Assembly (NCBI RefSeq): GCF_003324565.1
Contig: NZ_QOLA01000001.1
Coordinates: 620,001 to 684,000 of the forward strand
DNA from: Streptomyces sp. SDr-06
GTDB lineage: Bacteria; Actinomycetota; Actinomycetes; Streptomycetales; Streptomycetaceae
Reading direction: 5' to 3'
Length of the DNA stretch: 64,000 bases
In this document: positions 24,133 through 30,622 of the stretch, one piece after another
Numbering within the stretch: the stretch's first letter is position 1
Layout: the number at the start of each line of letters is the position of its first letter
Translations under genes and position numbers: made by a program
The notes under the pieces: model-generated
What the model was told of the DNA's origin: nothing
Seen by the model: only the letters and a program-made list of their open reading frames with translations
Databases searched by the model: none

Positions 24133-24153
24133 GGCGCGCGGTGTCCTTCCGGT

Positions 24154-24384
24154 TCAGTGGTGGGTGTGGCGGCGTGCGGTGTGGCGGGCGTTGCTGCGGG
24201 TCAGGACCGTGCGGGTGATCACGAACGCGGAGATTGCGGCGGCGACGGCGAGGAGCCCGTTCGCGCCGAGGTGGGCTGCGCCGTGTCCGGCCAGGTAGCC
24301 GGTGGTGCAGGCGGTGATGAACGTCAGCAGGTCGACGACGCTGGACGTCCGGCGTGTGGCGGGCTGCCGGGCTGGCCGGTTCAA
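24154..24384 (-). CDS. Small two-pass membrane protein, 76 aa
   Basis: The start is TTG 24384, which overlaps the TGA of the 25-aa peptide upstream (TTGA). Hydrophobic segments at about 18-36 and 40-60 ('VVDLLTFITACTTGYLAGH', 'LLAVAAAISAFVITRTVL') are followed by a His/Arg-rich tail. Fits small spread proteins of Streptomyces elements. Coupling to its neighbour is clear. Confidence 0.6.
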   Translation of the reverse strand: MNRPARQPATRRTSSVVDLLTFITACTTGYLAGHGAAHLGANGLLAVAAAISAFVITRTVLTRSNARHTARRHTHH

Positions 24385-24458
24385 CTGACGCCCCGGTACG
24401 CGGCGAAGGCGAGAGCGGCGAACGAAGCGAAGATCGCGAAGGCGGAGAACAGACGCAT
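24381..24458 (-). CDS. 25-aa membrane peptide
   Basis: ATG 24458 preceded by AAGGA. It encodes a single hydrophobic helix starting 'MRLFSAFAIFASFAALAFA' with a short tail. Its stop overlaps a TTG start in the TTGA arrangement, which strongly suggests it is translated and drives the next gene. Possibly a small transfer-apparatus or leader peptide. Confidence 0.5.
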   Translation of the reverse strand: MRLFSAFAIFASFAALAFAAYRGVS

Positions 24459-24490
24459 GACTTGGTCCTTACGGGCTGGGTGCGGGATGG

Positions 24491-24676
24491 TCAGTAGTGG
24501 TCGAGGTCGTTCGCGGCGCGGCGGGTCTTGGCGGCCCAGTCCTCGCAGACCTCGGCCTTCTCCGTCTCGCCCTTGGCACGGAACTCCTGGGCTTGGCGTT
24601 CGGCGTCGGCGGCGGCGTCGCGCTTGCCCTGCGGCGTGTCAAACGGGTCGGACGACTTGCGGCTGAACAGGCCCAT
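24491..24676 (-). CDS. MGLFS-type small charged protein, 61 aa
   Basis: ATG 24676. 'MGLFSRKSSDPFDTPQGKRD' followed by a Glu/Ala/Lys/Arg helix and 'WAAKTRRAANDLDHY'. Partner in sequence to the gene at 19209-19436. No function known. Confidence 0.55.
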   Translation of the reverse strand: MGLFSRKSSDPFDTPQGKRDAAADAERQAQEFRAKGETEKAEVCEDWAAKTRRAANDLDHY

Positions 24677-24692
24677 GGCGGGCTCCCTCGGG

Positions 24693-24998
24693 TCAGGTGG
24701 TTTCGGTGGCCGGGCGGTCCCAGCCCTTGCGGAACTCGTTCATGAACTCGGCGGTGACCTGCGCCCCGACGACCGCGCCGAGCGGCGGCAGCCCGGTGCG
24801 TTCGGCGGCCCAGAACTCGATGCGCATCACCACCTCGGCGAGGTAGATGACGGCCGGCCGGGTGCAGCGGACCGCGAACGTGACCGCGCCGATCAGGACC
24901 ATCACGCTCATCGCGGCGAGGCGCACCGTCCACGCCCACCCGGCGGCGAGCAGTCGCTGCCATGCCGCAGGCTTCGCGGTGATCACATAGGCGTGCAC
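24693..24998 (-). CDS. Membrane protein of transfer module, 101 aa
   Basis: GTG 24998 behind GGGAGG. One strong hydrophobic segment near 27-45 ('LAAMSVMVLIGAVTFAV') and an amphipathic region 'AVIYLAEVVMRIEFWAA', then a polar C-terminus. It belongs to the run feeding into spd and traB. No specific family recognised. Confidence 0.55.
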   Translation of the reverse strand: MHAYVITAKPAAWQRLLAAGWAWTVRLAAMSVMVLIGAVTFAVRCTRPAVIYLAEVVMRIEFWAAERTGLPPLGAVVGAQVTAEFMNEFRKGWDRPATETT

Positions 24999-25092
24999 GG
25001 TGAACCTCCCTCAGATCAGGCGTGCGGGTTGCGATGGAAACGCTGTCCTGGCCCCTCGCCGCCGGTACGGGGACCGGCAGTGAGGGCAGCCG

Positions 25093-25266
25093 TCAGCGGC
25101 CGTTGATCTCGGTGACTCGGGCGTGCTCGCCCCATCCGTCTCGGAGACGGACGACCGTGAAGTAGTTGCCGCCGACGTCCGTGATGCGGTGCGGCTCGCC
25201 CTTGTACTCGACGTCCGTGCCGACCTGGTCGACGTTCGGGTGCTTCGGGTTGGTGATCCGGTGCAT
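25093..25266 (-). CDS. Small beta-barrel-like protein, 57 aa
   Basis: ATG 25266 with GAGAAGGGAA. 'VGTDVEYKGEPHRITDVGG' then 'NYFTVVRLRDGWGEHARVTE' gives the strand pattern of a small SH3- or KOW-like barrel. Distal to it on the plus strand side (25287-25303) a GGCCGGA-CTG-TCCGGCC hairpin separates it from the next gene. Function unknown. Confidence 0.5.
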   Translation of the reverse strand: MHRITNPKHPNVDQVGTDVEYKGEPHRITDVGGNYFTVVRLRDGWGEHARVTEINGR

Positions 25267-25353
25267 GCGGTTCCCTTCTCGGTTCGGGCCGGACTGTCCG
25301 GCCGCCGCACCCCACACCCGGACGACGGTGTGGAGCACAGCGGGCGGACAGCG

Positions 25354-25443
25354 TCAGCGGGGGTCGGCGGCGAGCACGTAGACGGTGAAGGCGACCATGG
25401 CGACGATCCACAACATCGACGCGGCGATCAGGACGTAGACCAC
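25354..25443 (-). CDS. 29-aa membrane peptide
   Basis: GTG 25443 lies 4 bp after the MazG-like gene stop. It encodes a single membrane helix, 'VVYVLIAASMLWIVAMVAF' with a short tail ending 'LAADPR'. It resembles the other tiny membrane peptides of the element. Confidence 0.45.
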   Translation of the reverse strand: MVYVLIAASMLWIVAMVAFTVYVLAADPR

Positions 25444-25446
25444 GGG

Positions 25447-25770
25447 TCACACCACCCCACCGTCGCCGGTCTTGACGAGCACCCCGGACGGGGACCGCCG
25501 GTAGACGCGGGCTGCGTTGGCGCGGAGCTTCGCCTCGACCGCCTCGCCCAGGTCGATGCCCGTCATCTCGGCGAGCCCGACGAGGTACAGCTGCACGTCG
25601 GCCAGCTCCGCACCGAAGCCGGGCAGGCCCTGGCGCCATGCCGTGAACGCTTCGCCGACCTCGGCGGTCAGCAGACCGAACTCCAGCGGCACGTCCGTGA
25701 CGTTGAAGCCCTTCGCGAGCTTGTTGTCCCAGGCCGCAGCCTGGATCTCCGGCAGCGTCAGCGCCATCAC
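25447..25770 (-). CDS. MazG-like nucleotide pyrophosphohydrolase, 107 aa
   Basis: Start GTG 25770 or ATG 25767. The metal-binding helices of the all-alpha NTP-PPase fold are visible: 'EFGLLTAEVGEAFTAWRQG' (ExxE) and 'ELADVQLYLVGLAEMTG' (ExxD), followed by 'EAVEAKLRANAARVYRR'. These enzymes hydrolyse (d)NTPs to monophosphates. Phage and element versions may adjust nucleotide pools or alarmones during infection or transfer. Confidence 0.8.
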   Translation of the reverse strand: MMALTLPEIQAAAWDNKLAKGFNVTDVPLEFGLLTAEVGEAFTAWRQGLPGFGAELADVQLYLVGLAEMTGIDLGEAVEAKLRANAARVYRRSPSGVLVKTGDGGVV

Positions 25771-25919
25771 GCCTCACCCCCGTCGTCGGCCAGGTCGTGA
25801 CTGCCGGGCTCGCACTCGTCGACCCAGCAGCGATGGACAGGGCAGACGTCCGGGTCCGGAGTGAACAGCCCGTGCCACGAGCCTTCCGGCCTCGTCGGCG
25901 CCAGGGTCGCGGCGGTCAC
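25767..25919 (-). CDS. Small Cys/His protein, 50 aa
   Basis: GTG 25919 overlaps the upstream TGA. Contains 'DPDVCPVHRCWVDECEPGSH', a compact Cys-x2-His-x-Cys-x4-Cys pattern that could bind one zinc. No family recognised. Confidence 0.45.
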   Translation of the reverse strand: MTAATLAPTRPEGSWHGLFTPDPDVCPVHRCWVDECEPGSHDLADDGGEA

Positions 25920-26119
25920 GACTCGTCCCCGGGCTCGACGTCGGCGAGGACGTCTCCTCCGAAGAGGTGCAGCAGGCCGTCGGCCAAAACCTCCAGGCGG
26001 CCGTTCATCTTCGCCACCGCGCTGGCGTCGCCCGTGGGTTGCGCCTTGGACTCGGCCACAACTCCAGCCGCCCACAGGAGACATCGACGCTCGGCGTCCG
26101 TCAGATCGGGGCGGCTCAT
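25916..26119 (-). CDS. Small hypothetical protein, 67 aa
   Basis: ATG 26119 overlapping the upstream stop. Helical: 'DLTDAERRCLLWAAGVVAES' and 'LEVLADGLLHLFGGDVLADV'. The stop codon is shared with the next start in the same coupled chain. No family recognised. Confidence 0.5.
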   Translation of the reverse strand: MSRPDLTDAERRCLLWAAGVVAESKAQPTGDASAVAKMNGRLEVLADGLLHLFGGDVLADVEPGDES

Positions 26120-26382
26120 GACCTCTCACCGCCGCCGCGGAGGAGGGCCTCCGCCTCAGCCACGAGCTCGCCAGCGTCCACGGCGTGCGCCTCGGCACCC
26201 GCCTCCGCCGCCAACCGCAGCCGCTCCACATCCGCCTCAGTCAGGCGGACCGTGCCGACCAGATCCCCACCCGGAGTGAGGACGATCAGACGGACCGCCG
26301 TCCCCGTGTCGGGGCTCATCCCGCCCAGCGCCAACTGCAACTCGATCGCCCGCAGCGCATCGTGTCCCAGCCCGGCCATCAC
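26116..26382 (-). CDS. Small hypothetical protein, 88 aa
   Basis: Start GTG 26382 or ATG 26379, both on the upstream TGA. A beta-rich middle 'AVRLIVLTPGGDLVGTVRLT' is followed by an Ala/Glu helix. No family recognised. Confidence 0.5.
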   Translation of the reverse strand: MMAGLGHDALRAIELQLALGGMSPDTGTAVRLIVLTPGGDLVGTVRLTEADVERLRLAAEAGAEAHAVDAGELVAEAEALLRGGGERS

Positions 26383-26516
26383 GCCTCCTCCTCACCGGAG
26401 GACGCCCGAAGCTGCGCGTCGAACAGCTCGGCCTCGACATCGACACAGTCACCGGACAAGATCCGCTGATAGACCTGCTCGCTCTCGGCGGACATACGGT
26501 CCTGGAAGTCAGCCAT
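26379..26516 (-). CDS. Small acidic protein, 45 aa
   Basis: ATG 26516 overlapping the upstream TGA; ends at the TGA shared with the next gene. Begins 'MADFQDRMSAESEQVYQRIL' and is rich in Glu/Asp. Fills the only gap in a fully coupled gene chain, which supports its reality. Confidence 0.5.
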   Translation of the reverse strand: MADFQDRMSAESEQVYQRILSGDCVDVEAELFDAQLRASSGEEEA

Positions 26517-26824
26517 CACGCCACCTCGCTGTACTGCGCGCCGAACAGCTCGATCGCGTGCAGCTCGTCATACAGCGACGGCTCAACGGGGTGCGCCTTG
26601 TCGTAGCGGGAGGCCTCGTTGAGAAGCTGGATCTCAACGTCCCAGTCGCCGCGAGCCAGGGCGTACAACTCGATCAGCCGGGCACGGTAGGCGGAGTCAT
26701 CGGCGTCGAGCTCGGCCTTCGTCGGGGCCGGGGTGCCGAGGACGCGGCGCAGAGGCTCGCGGGATGCGGCGGTGGAGAGGGGGGTGTACTGGTGATCGCT
26801 ACCCGGGCGGAGAGTGATAGTCAT
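26516..26824 (-). CDS. Hypothetical protein, 102 aa
   Basis: ATG 26824 overlaps the HNH stop (ATGA). N-terminal 'MTITLRPGSDHQYTPLSTAA' is polar; the rest is helical with 'SAYRARLIELYALARGDWDV' and 'YDELHAIELFGAQYSEVA'. No family recognised. Confidence 0.5.
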   Translation of the reverse strand: MTITLRPGSDHQYTPLSTAASREPLRRVLGTPAPTKAELDADDSAYRARLIELYALARGDWDVEIQLLNEASRYDKAHPVEPSLYDELHAIELFGAQYSEVA

Positions 26825-27513
26825 GACCGGTCCTTCTTCCTTGCTTCGTAGCGGCTTTGAGCAGCGGCTCGGCAAGCACGGCAGTGCTTGTAGCCCTTCG
26901 GGTCTACGTAGGTGTTGAGGAGGTCGAGGGCGTGCCCCTTCGCGCAGGACTCGGCGCCGCGGTGGCGCCTTGGCGCGGTGGGCGCATCCAGGTCGATCGG
27001 TGCTTGCTGAAGAGGAGCACCAGTCGCAGCGGCGTACCGCTCGCGCCCCAGCGTTATGGCGCAAGTGCGGCAGCTACGGCCGCCATCAGGCGTCACCTGG
27101 ACGTTGCTGCCGGACAGCGGGTGTCCGCGCTTGCAGTGGGTCTTGTTCGCATTGATCGCAGCCGGAGCGATCGGGGAGCGCATGATGTTCTCGCGGCAGG
27201 TGACGGGCTCCAGGTGCTCCGGGTTGCAGCACGGCGGGTTACGGCAGAGGTGATCTGTGTGTAGCCCCTGCTCGATCGGGCCCGTCGTGATCATGTACAT
27301 CAGGCGGTGCGAATAGACCACCGTCCCCGCGAGCCTGTATCGCCCGTATCCCGTCGGGAATCGGCGACCGTTCCAGATCCAGCAACCGCTCGCGTCGAGC
27401 GAAACGAGCGACCACACGTGGTCGAACTGCTCCTGGGTCAGCTGCACTTCACGGCCGTCCGGGAGTCGCATGGGCTTCAGCGTCTTGAAGTTGGGCTTCG
27501 TCGGGGTGTTCAT
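26821..27513 (-). CDS. HNH endonuclease with zinc motifs, 230 aa
   Basis: ATG 27513. The HNH core is clear: 'GCWIWNGRRFPTGYGRYRL', then 'YSHRLMYMITTGPIEQGLH', 'TDHLCRNPPCCNPEHLEPVT' with catalytic His-Asn-His and structural Cys. Two additional Zn units follow: 'CKRGHPLSGSN' and 'CAKGHALDLLNTYVDPKGY', ending 'CRACRAAAQSRYEARKKD'. Such phage HNH proteins act as homing enzymes or nick DNA in packaging or recombination. It lies between the excisionase-like gene and the transfer genes, overlapping both. Confidence 0.85.
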   Translation of the reverse strand: MNTPTKPNFKTLKPMRLPDGREVQLTQEQFDHVWSLVSLDASGCWIWNGRRFPTGYGRYRLAGTVVYSHRLMYMITTGPIEQGLHTDHLCRNPPCCNPEHLEPVTCRENIMRSPIAPAAINANKTHCKRGHPLSGSNVQVTPDGGRSCRTCAITLGRERYAAATGAPLQQAPIDLDAPTAPRRHRGAESCAKGHALDLLNTYVDPKGYKHCRACRAAAQSRYEARKKDRS

Positions 27514-27740
27514 CAGGCCACTTCACCCGCAGCAACCCGCGACTTGTGCAGGTACTCGACGACGGCGGACTCCGGGATGCGCAGTCCGCGCCGTCGCACC
27601 GACCCACCGCCGATGCGGTGGGCGCGCAGGTCCCCGTTGTCGATGAGTCTGTAGATCGTGGATACGTGAACGGTGAGGCGCCGCGCCAGTTGACCGGCAG
27701 TGTGGAACTGCTCTGCCTGCGGCGGTACTTCTTCGCACAT
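27513..27740 (-). CDS. xis: Excisionase-like HTH protein, 75 aa
   Basis: ATG 27740 chosen as the start after the operator region. A MerR/Xis winged HTH covers residues 13-65: 'HTAGQLARRLTVHVSTIYRL', 'IDNGDLRAHRIGGGS', wing 'RRRGLRIPESAVVEYL'. Excisionases of AICEs such as pSAM2 have this form. Its gene starts the leftward transfer operon directly downstream of two GntR-type operators. The integrase is 29 kb away, so this Xis may act on the distant int or work as an operon regulator. Confidence 0.75.
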   Translation of the reverse strand: MCEEVPPQAEQFHTAGQLARRLTVHVSTIYRLIDNGDLRAHRIGGGSVRRRGLRIPESAVVEYLHKSRVAAGEVA

Positions 27741-27780
27741 GCGGGCTCCATCGGAAAGTGGGACCCGGTGGGTCGCCAAG

Positions 27781-27819
27781 TTCTACGTAGAAGCCAGTGA
27801 AGCCATGTTCTACGTAGAA
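27781..27819. promoter_or_regulatory. Two TTCTACGTAGAA operators upstream of xis operon
   Basis: Perfect 12-bp palindromes at 27781-27792 and 27808-27819, centres 27 bp apart, 40-80 bp upstream of the xis start. Their presence both here and at the GntR promoter shows they are its binding sites, so the transfer operon should be repressed together with autoregulation. Confidence 0.7.
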
Positions 27820-27845
27820 GTCAAGCTCTCCCGAGGAACCAAAAA

Positions 27846-27869
27846 AGCCCCCACCGAAAGGTGGGGGCT
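27846..27869 (-). terminator. Rho-independent terminator after GntR gene
   Basis: AGCCCCCACC (27846-27855), a 4-nt loop and GGTGGGGGCT (27860-27869) form a perfect 10-bp stem, followed on the minus strand by six T. It ends the repressor transcript 15 bp past its stop and insulates it from the xis promoter. Confidence 0.85.
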
Positions 27870-27883
27870 GCGGGCCGGAACTC

Positions 27884-28642
27884 CTAGGACTTGAAGGCGT
27901 ATTCAAGGATGTACTTGGCCGAGCTGAGGGTCATCTCATTGGTCTCAACGACCCGCCCCTCAGCGTCCATCGCATAGCGAGCGATGATCACAACAGGGGT
28001 TCCCGGGCCCAGCGCCAAGTCCTCAGCCTCTTGCGGCCGTGGCATCCGAACCCGAATCTCCTCTCGGAAGTCGACCGGCCCGTGCCCAACATCCGCAAGC
28101 CGCCCATAGATGCCGCCAGCTCCCGTATCCAACTCGGCGATGGGCGTCCCGGAGGCGAGGTCGGCCGGGATGTAAGAGACCGCCCTCATGACCGGCTCTC
28201 CGTCAACGCAGTAGCGCCGCGAGCGGCGCCAAGCCGTTGCACCCTCCTCAAGATCGAGGGCCGCAGCAACGAGGGCGGGCGGCTGGACCTCGTCAACCGA
28301 GAGGTCTTCAACGGTGCGCGGCCGATCCGGGGCGTCGATGTCCCACATCGAGACCCCGTCGCCCCAGACCTCGACCGAGAGCCGCTTCGTCGCATTGCGA
28401 CGAATGGGCATGAAGTCACGCACCACGGTGCCGACACCTTGTCTTGCTTCGGTCAGGCCTTCATTGGCGAGTTCGGCCAGCACCTTACGGGCCGTGTCGG
28501 CGGACACCTCCCAGCGCTTGGCGATCTCAGGCTCGCTCGGAACCTGATCACCGGGAGCGAGTGCGTGGCTGTAAATCTTCTCGCGCAGTTCACCAGCGAT
28601 GACCACGTGCTTGGCAGGCTTCCGCGGTGCCCGATCTGCCAC
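27884..28642 (-). CDS. GntR/HutC-type repressor (KorSA-like), 252 aa
   Basis: GTG 28642 behind GAGGAGGGA. Residues 10-75 are the GntR winged HTH: 'VVIAGELREKIYSHALAPGD', 'VPSEPEIAKRWEVSADTARK', 'VLAELANEGLTEARQGVGT'. Residues 95-245 form a UTRA effector domain ending 'PVVIIARYAMDAEGRVVETN'. In pSAM2 the GntR protein KorSA represses transfer and replication functions (established). Here four TTCTACGTAGAA palindromes surround the gene. The ligand is unknown. It probably keeps the transfer operon silent in the lysogen. Confidence 0.85.
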   Translation of the reverse strand: MADRAPRKPAKHVVIAGELREKIYSHALAPGDQVPSEPEIAKRWEVSADTARKVLAELANEGLTEARQGVGTVVRDFMPIRRNATKRLSVEVWGDGVSMWDIDAPDRPRTVEDLSVDEVQPPALVAAALDLEEGATAWRRSRRYCVDGEPVMRAVSYIPADLASGTPIAELDTGAGGIYGRLADVGHGPVDFREEIRVRMPRPQEAEDLALGPGTPVVIIARYAMDAEGRVVETNEMTLSSAKYILEYAFKS

Positions 28643-28660
28643 TTTCCCTCCTCGATCAAC

Positions 28661-28743
28661 TTCTACGTAGATCAGGCTAGTGCCCGCATGCGAATACAGC
28701 GAACATGGCGACTCTTGCAAGACTCCTTGACTTCTACGTAGAA
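28661..28743. promoter_or_regulatory. GntR operators at repressor promoter
   Basis: Palindromes TTCTACGTAGAT (28661-28672, one mismatch) and TTCTACGTAGAA (28732-28743) lie 19 and 90 bp upstream of the GntR start. The 71-bp spacing (about seven turns) could allow looping. This indicates autoregulation and possibly control of the rightward gene at 28892. Confidence 0.65.
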
Positions 28744-28800
28744 CCTCGGGAGCCTGAGTGTGCACCGCTCGCTGAGTAAGCAGGGTGCATGTACAGCGAC

Positions 28801-28851
28801 GCCCGGACGGCTGTCACCGTCCGGGCGGACAACCAGCGGCTGTCACCGCTG
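28801..28851 (+). promoter_or_regulatory. Twin hairpins with identical CTGTCA loops
   Basis: GCCCGGACGG-CTGTCA-CCGTCCGGGC (28801-28826) and CAGCGG-CTGTCA-CCGCTG (28834-28851) are perfect stems with the same 6-nt loop. They end 41 bp before the ATG of the DUF6907 gene, in its likely 5' leader. They might be an attenuator or RNA-binding target, or the shared CGGCTGTCACCG may be a DNA operator. Confidence 0.5.
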
Positions 28852-28891
28852 ATCAAGAGAGATCCCACCTGCGTGGAAGGAGCGCTCAGAT

Positions 28892-29347
28892 ATGAGCGTA
28901 GCAAGCGAGCACGCAAGCCCCCAGCCTGTCTCCACCCCGACGTCCCCCGCCTCGCGACTGGTCCCTGCTCTGGTCCACGGCCAGCGGATCTTTGTTGAAT
29001 GTCCGTCGTGGTGCATCGTCGATCACGTCAAGCTGCACACCGGCGCGGTCGAGGACATCACGCACTGGTCGGAGGGGGCGGGCATGCAGGTGTTGACGAT
29101 GCTCGATCCTCGGGCGGCGCATTCGGACCTGTTCGCCCGGGTCAATTCTGATCCTGCGCACGGCGATCCACGGATGCGGGCTGCGCATGTTCTGGTGGGC
29201 AACGAGTCGGCGGTGGACGCGTTCCTGACGCCGGACATGGCGGACGAGCTGGCGGCCGATCTGGTCGCGTTCGCTGCGGCGGTTCGTCGTGCGGCTCGGA
29301 CGGCGCGGCGGGCGAACGAGGCCAGCGGCGTGGAGGTGCCAGCATGA
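28892..29347 (+). CDS. DUF6907-like protein, 151 aa
   Basis: ATG 28892 with GGAAGGAGCG. The family motif 'FVECPSWCIVDHVKLHTG' (CPxWC-x3-H) is at about 34, followed by 'GNESAVDAFLTPDMADELAA' and a helical C-terminus. DUF6907 proteins are common on Streptomyces integrative elements, usually near the regulatory genes. Function unknown; the CxxxC-H set may bind a metal. Confidence 0.75.
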   Translation: MSVASEHASPQPVSTPTSPASRLVPALVHGQRIFVECPSWCIVDHVKLHTGAVEDITHWSEGAGMQVLTMLDPRAAHSDLFARVNSDPAHGDPRMRAAHVLVGNESAVDAFLTPDMADELAADLVAFAAAVRRAARTARRANEASGVEVPA

Positions 29348-29514
29348 GCCAGCTGGTGATCGAGTCGTTCCCTGCGGGTGGTCCGCGTGGCTCCTGGCCT
29401 GCGGAGGAGTTCGCGCGTGATCGCCGCAAAGAGGGCGTCAAGGCCGAGGTCGTGATGGACATGGACGCCGATGCGTTCCTCGTCATCGTGCCGCAGCGGC
29501 GGGACGCTGGCTGA
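29344..29514 (+). CDS. Small hypothetical protein, 56 aa
   Basis: ATG 29344 overlaps the DUF6907 stop (ATGA). 'MSQLVIESFPAGGPRGSWPA' then 'GVKAEVVMDMDADAFLVIVP'. Coupled to the DUF6907 gene and probably functions with it. No family recognised. Confidence 0.6.
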   Translation: MSQLVIESFPAGGPRGSWPAEEFARDRRKEGVKAEVVMDMDADAFLVIVPQRRDAG

Positions 29515-29603
29515 CGGCCCTGTCTCGTCCCCGGCCTGTCGTGGCTGGGGGTGTACGGCGGTGCGGGGTCGGCTCGTGCCGGGCTTCAAAAGCGGAGGTG
29601 GAC

Positions 29604-29684
29604 ATGCTCAGCAATTGTGATCACGAGTGGGTGCCGTGGAGTGGTCAGCCGCGGTGTCGTAAGTGTGGTGCGACGCAGGGCTGA
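29604..29684 (+). CDS. 26-aa zinc-knuckle peptide
   Basis: ATG 29604 with GGAGGTG 5 bp upstream. The peptide has 'CDHEWVPWSGQPRCRKCGA', giving Cys-His and Cys-x-x-Cys ligands for one zinc ion. The very good ribosome site and compact motif support it as a real microprotein. Confidence 0.6.
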   Translation: MLSNCDHEWVPWSGQPRCRKCGATQG

Positions 29685-29769
29685 TTGCTCTGGGTGAAGG
29701 GTGCGGGGTTGCTTGTGCGGTCCCGCACTGCTGTTGGAGCCTGTGGTCAGGATTGCCGGAAGGGGTGTC

Positions 29770-30564
29770 ATGAACTCTCGTACCGACTGGGCCGACCTGC
29801 CTGCGCCTGTCCGGGCCCAGGCGGTGGCTGAGGTGGGCCCGGTCGTGGACTGGGAGCCGGTTGGCAGCGGCCTGAACTGCAGGCTCGCCGTCCACCTCTA
29901 CACGGAAGACGGGTCCTGCCGGTTCGTGAAGGGCGTGCCGGAGGATGATGCGCACGGCGTGGCAGGGCAGGGCCGGGAGGTGGCCGTTTCTCGGGTTGCG
30001 GCTGGCGTCGTCGCGCCGGTGCTGTGGTCCCGGTTGTGCGGCGGCTGGGATCTGCTGGTGTTCCAGTGTGTGGGCGACCAGCATGTTGATCTGACGGCCG
30101 GGTCGCGGGACGTGGATCTGGTCGCCGAGACGCTGCACCGTGCGCAGGGGCTGAAGGCAACGGGCCTGGCGGTGCCGCGTCTCGCTGAGCGTTTCGAGGG
30201 GTTCCTCGACGAGGACGGGCTGCGGCTGCTCGACGGGGAGGCGTTGCTGCACACGGACACGAACCCGCACAACATGATCCCGTACCTGTCGCAGGTCTAT
30301 CTGGTCGACTGGGCGATGGCCGCGTCGGGCCCGGCCTGGGTGGATGTGGCGTACACGGCGGTGCGGCTGATGGAGGCCGGCTGGCCCGCGGCCGGCGCGC
30401 TGGAGTGGGCTGCCGGGTTCCGGTCGTGGCGGGAGGCGGATCCGCGGGCGGTGGCGGCCTTCGTGTCGGCGTCGTGCCGTCAGTGGGAGGCGATGGTCGG
30501 GCCGGTGGACTGCCGGCCGTCGAACCGCCGCTTCGAGGCCCTGTTGACCGCGGTCCACGCCTAG
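29770..30564 (+). CDS. Aminoglycoside-phosphotransferase-fold kinase, 264 aa
   Basis: ATG 29770 with GGAAGGGG. The C-lobe carries the Brenner-type catalytic loop 'LLHTDTNPHNMI' (H-x-D-x4-N) and the metal site 'VYLVDWAMAASGPAW' (D in VDW). The N-lobe is short with 'CRFVKGVPEDDAHGVAGQGR' supplying the nucleotide Lys. The family phosphorylates small molecules or proteins; the substrate cannot be told. As the last rightward gene beside the transfer regulators, it may be accessory cargo or a regulator. Resistance is possible but unsupported. Confidence 0.75.
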   Translation: MNSRTDWADLPAPVRAQAVAEVGPVVDWEPVGSGLNCRLAVHLYTEDGSCRFVKGVPEDDAHGVAGQGREVAVSRVAAGVVAPVLWSRLCGGWDLLVFQCVGDQHVDLTAGSRDVDLVAETLHRAQGLKATGLAVPRLAERFEGFLDEDGLRLLDGEALLHTDTNPHNMIPYLSQVYLVDWAMAASGPAWVDVAYTAVRLMEAGWPAAGALEWAAGFRSWREADPRAVAAFVSASCRQWEAMVGPVDCRPSNRRFEALLTAVHA

Positions 30565-30579
30565 CCCCGCACAGACGAC

Positions 30580-30609
30580 AGCGCCCCCGACCGTGAGGTC
30601 GGGGGCGCT
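30580..30609. terminator. Bidirectional terminator between convergent genes
   Basis: AGCGCCCCCGACC (30580-30592), loop GTGA, GGTCGGGGGCGCT (30597-30609) make a perfect 13-bp stem between the kinase gene and the leftward lipoprotein gene. Confidence 0.85.
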
Positions 30610-30622
30610 TGTGTTTGCCTGG

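Noticed and set aside
25011..25092. Frame with a CPHC motif between two transfer-operon genes
   Set aside because: No in-frame start codon close by; the coding look comes from overlap with the adjacent gene frame.
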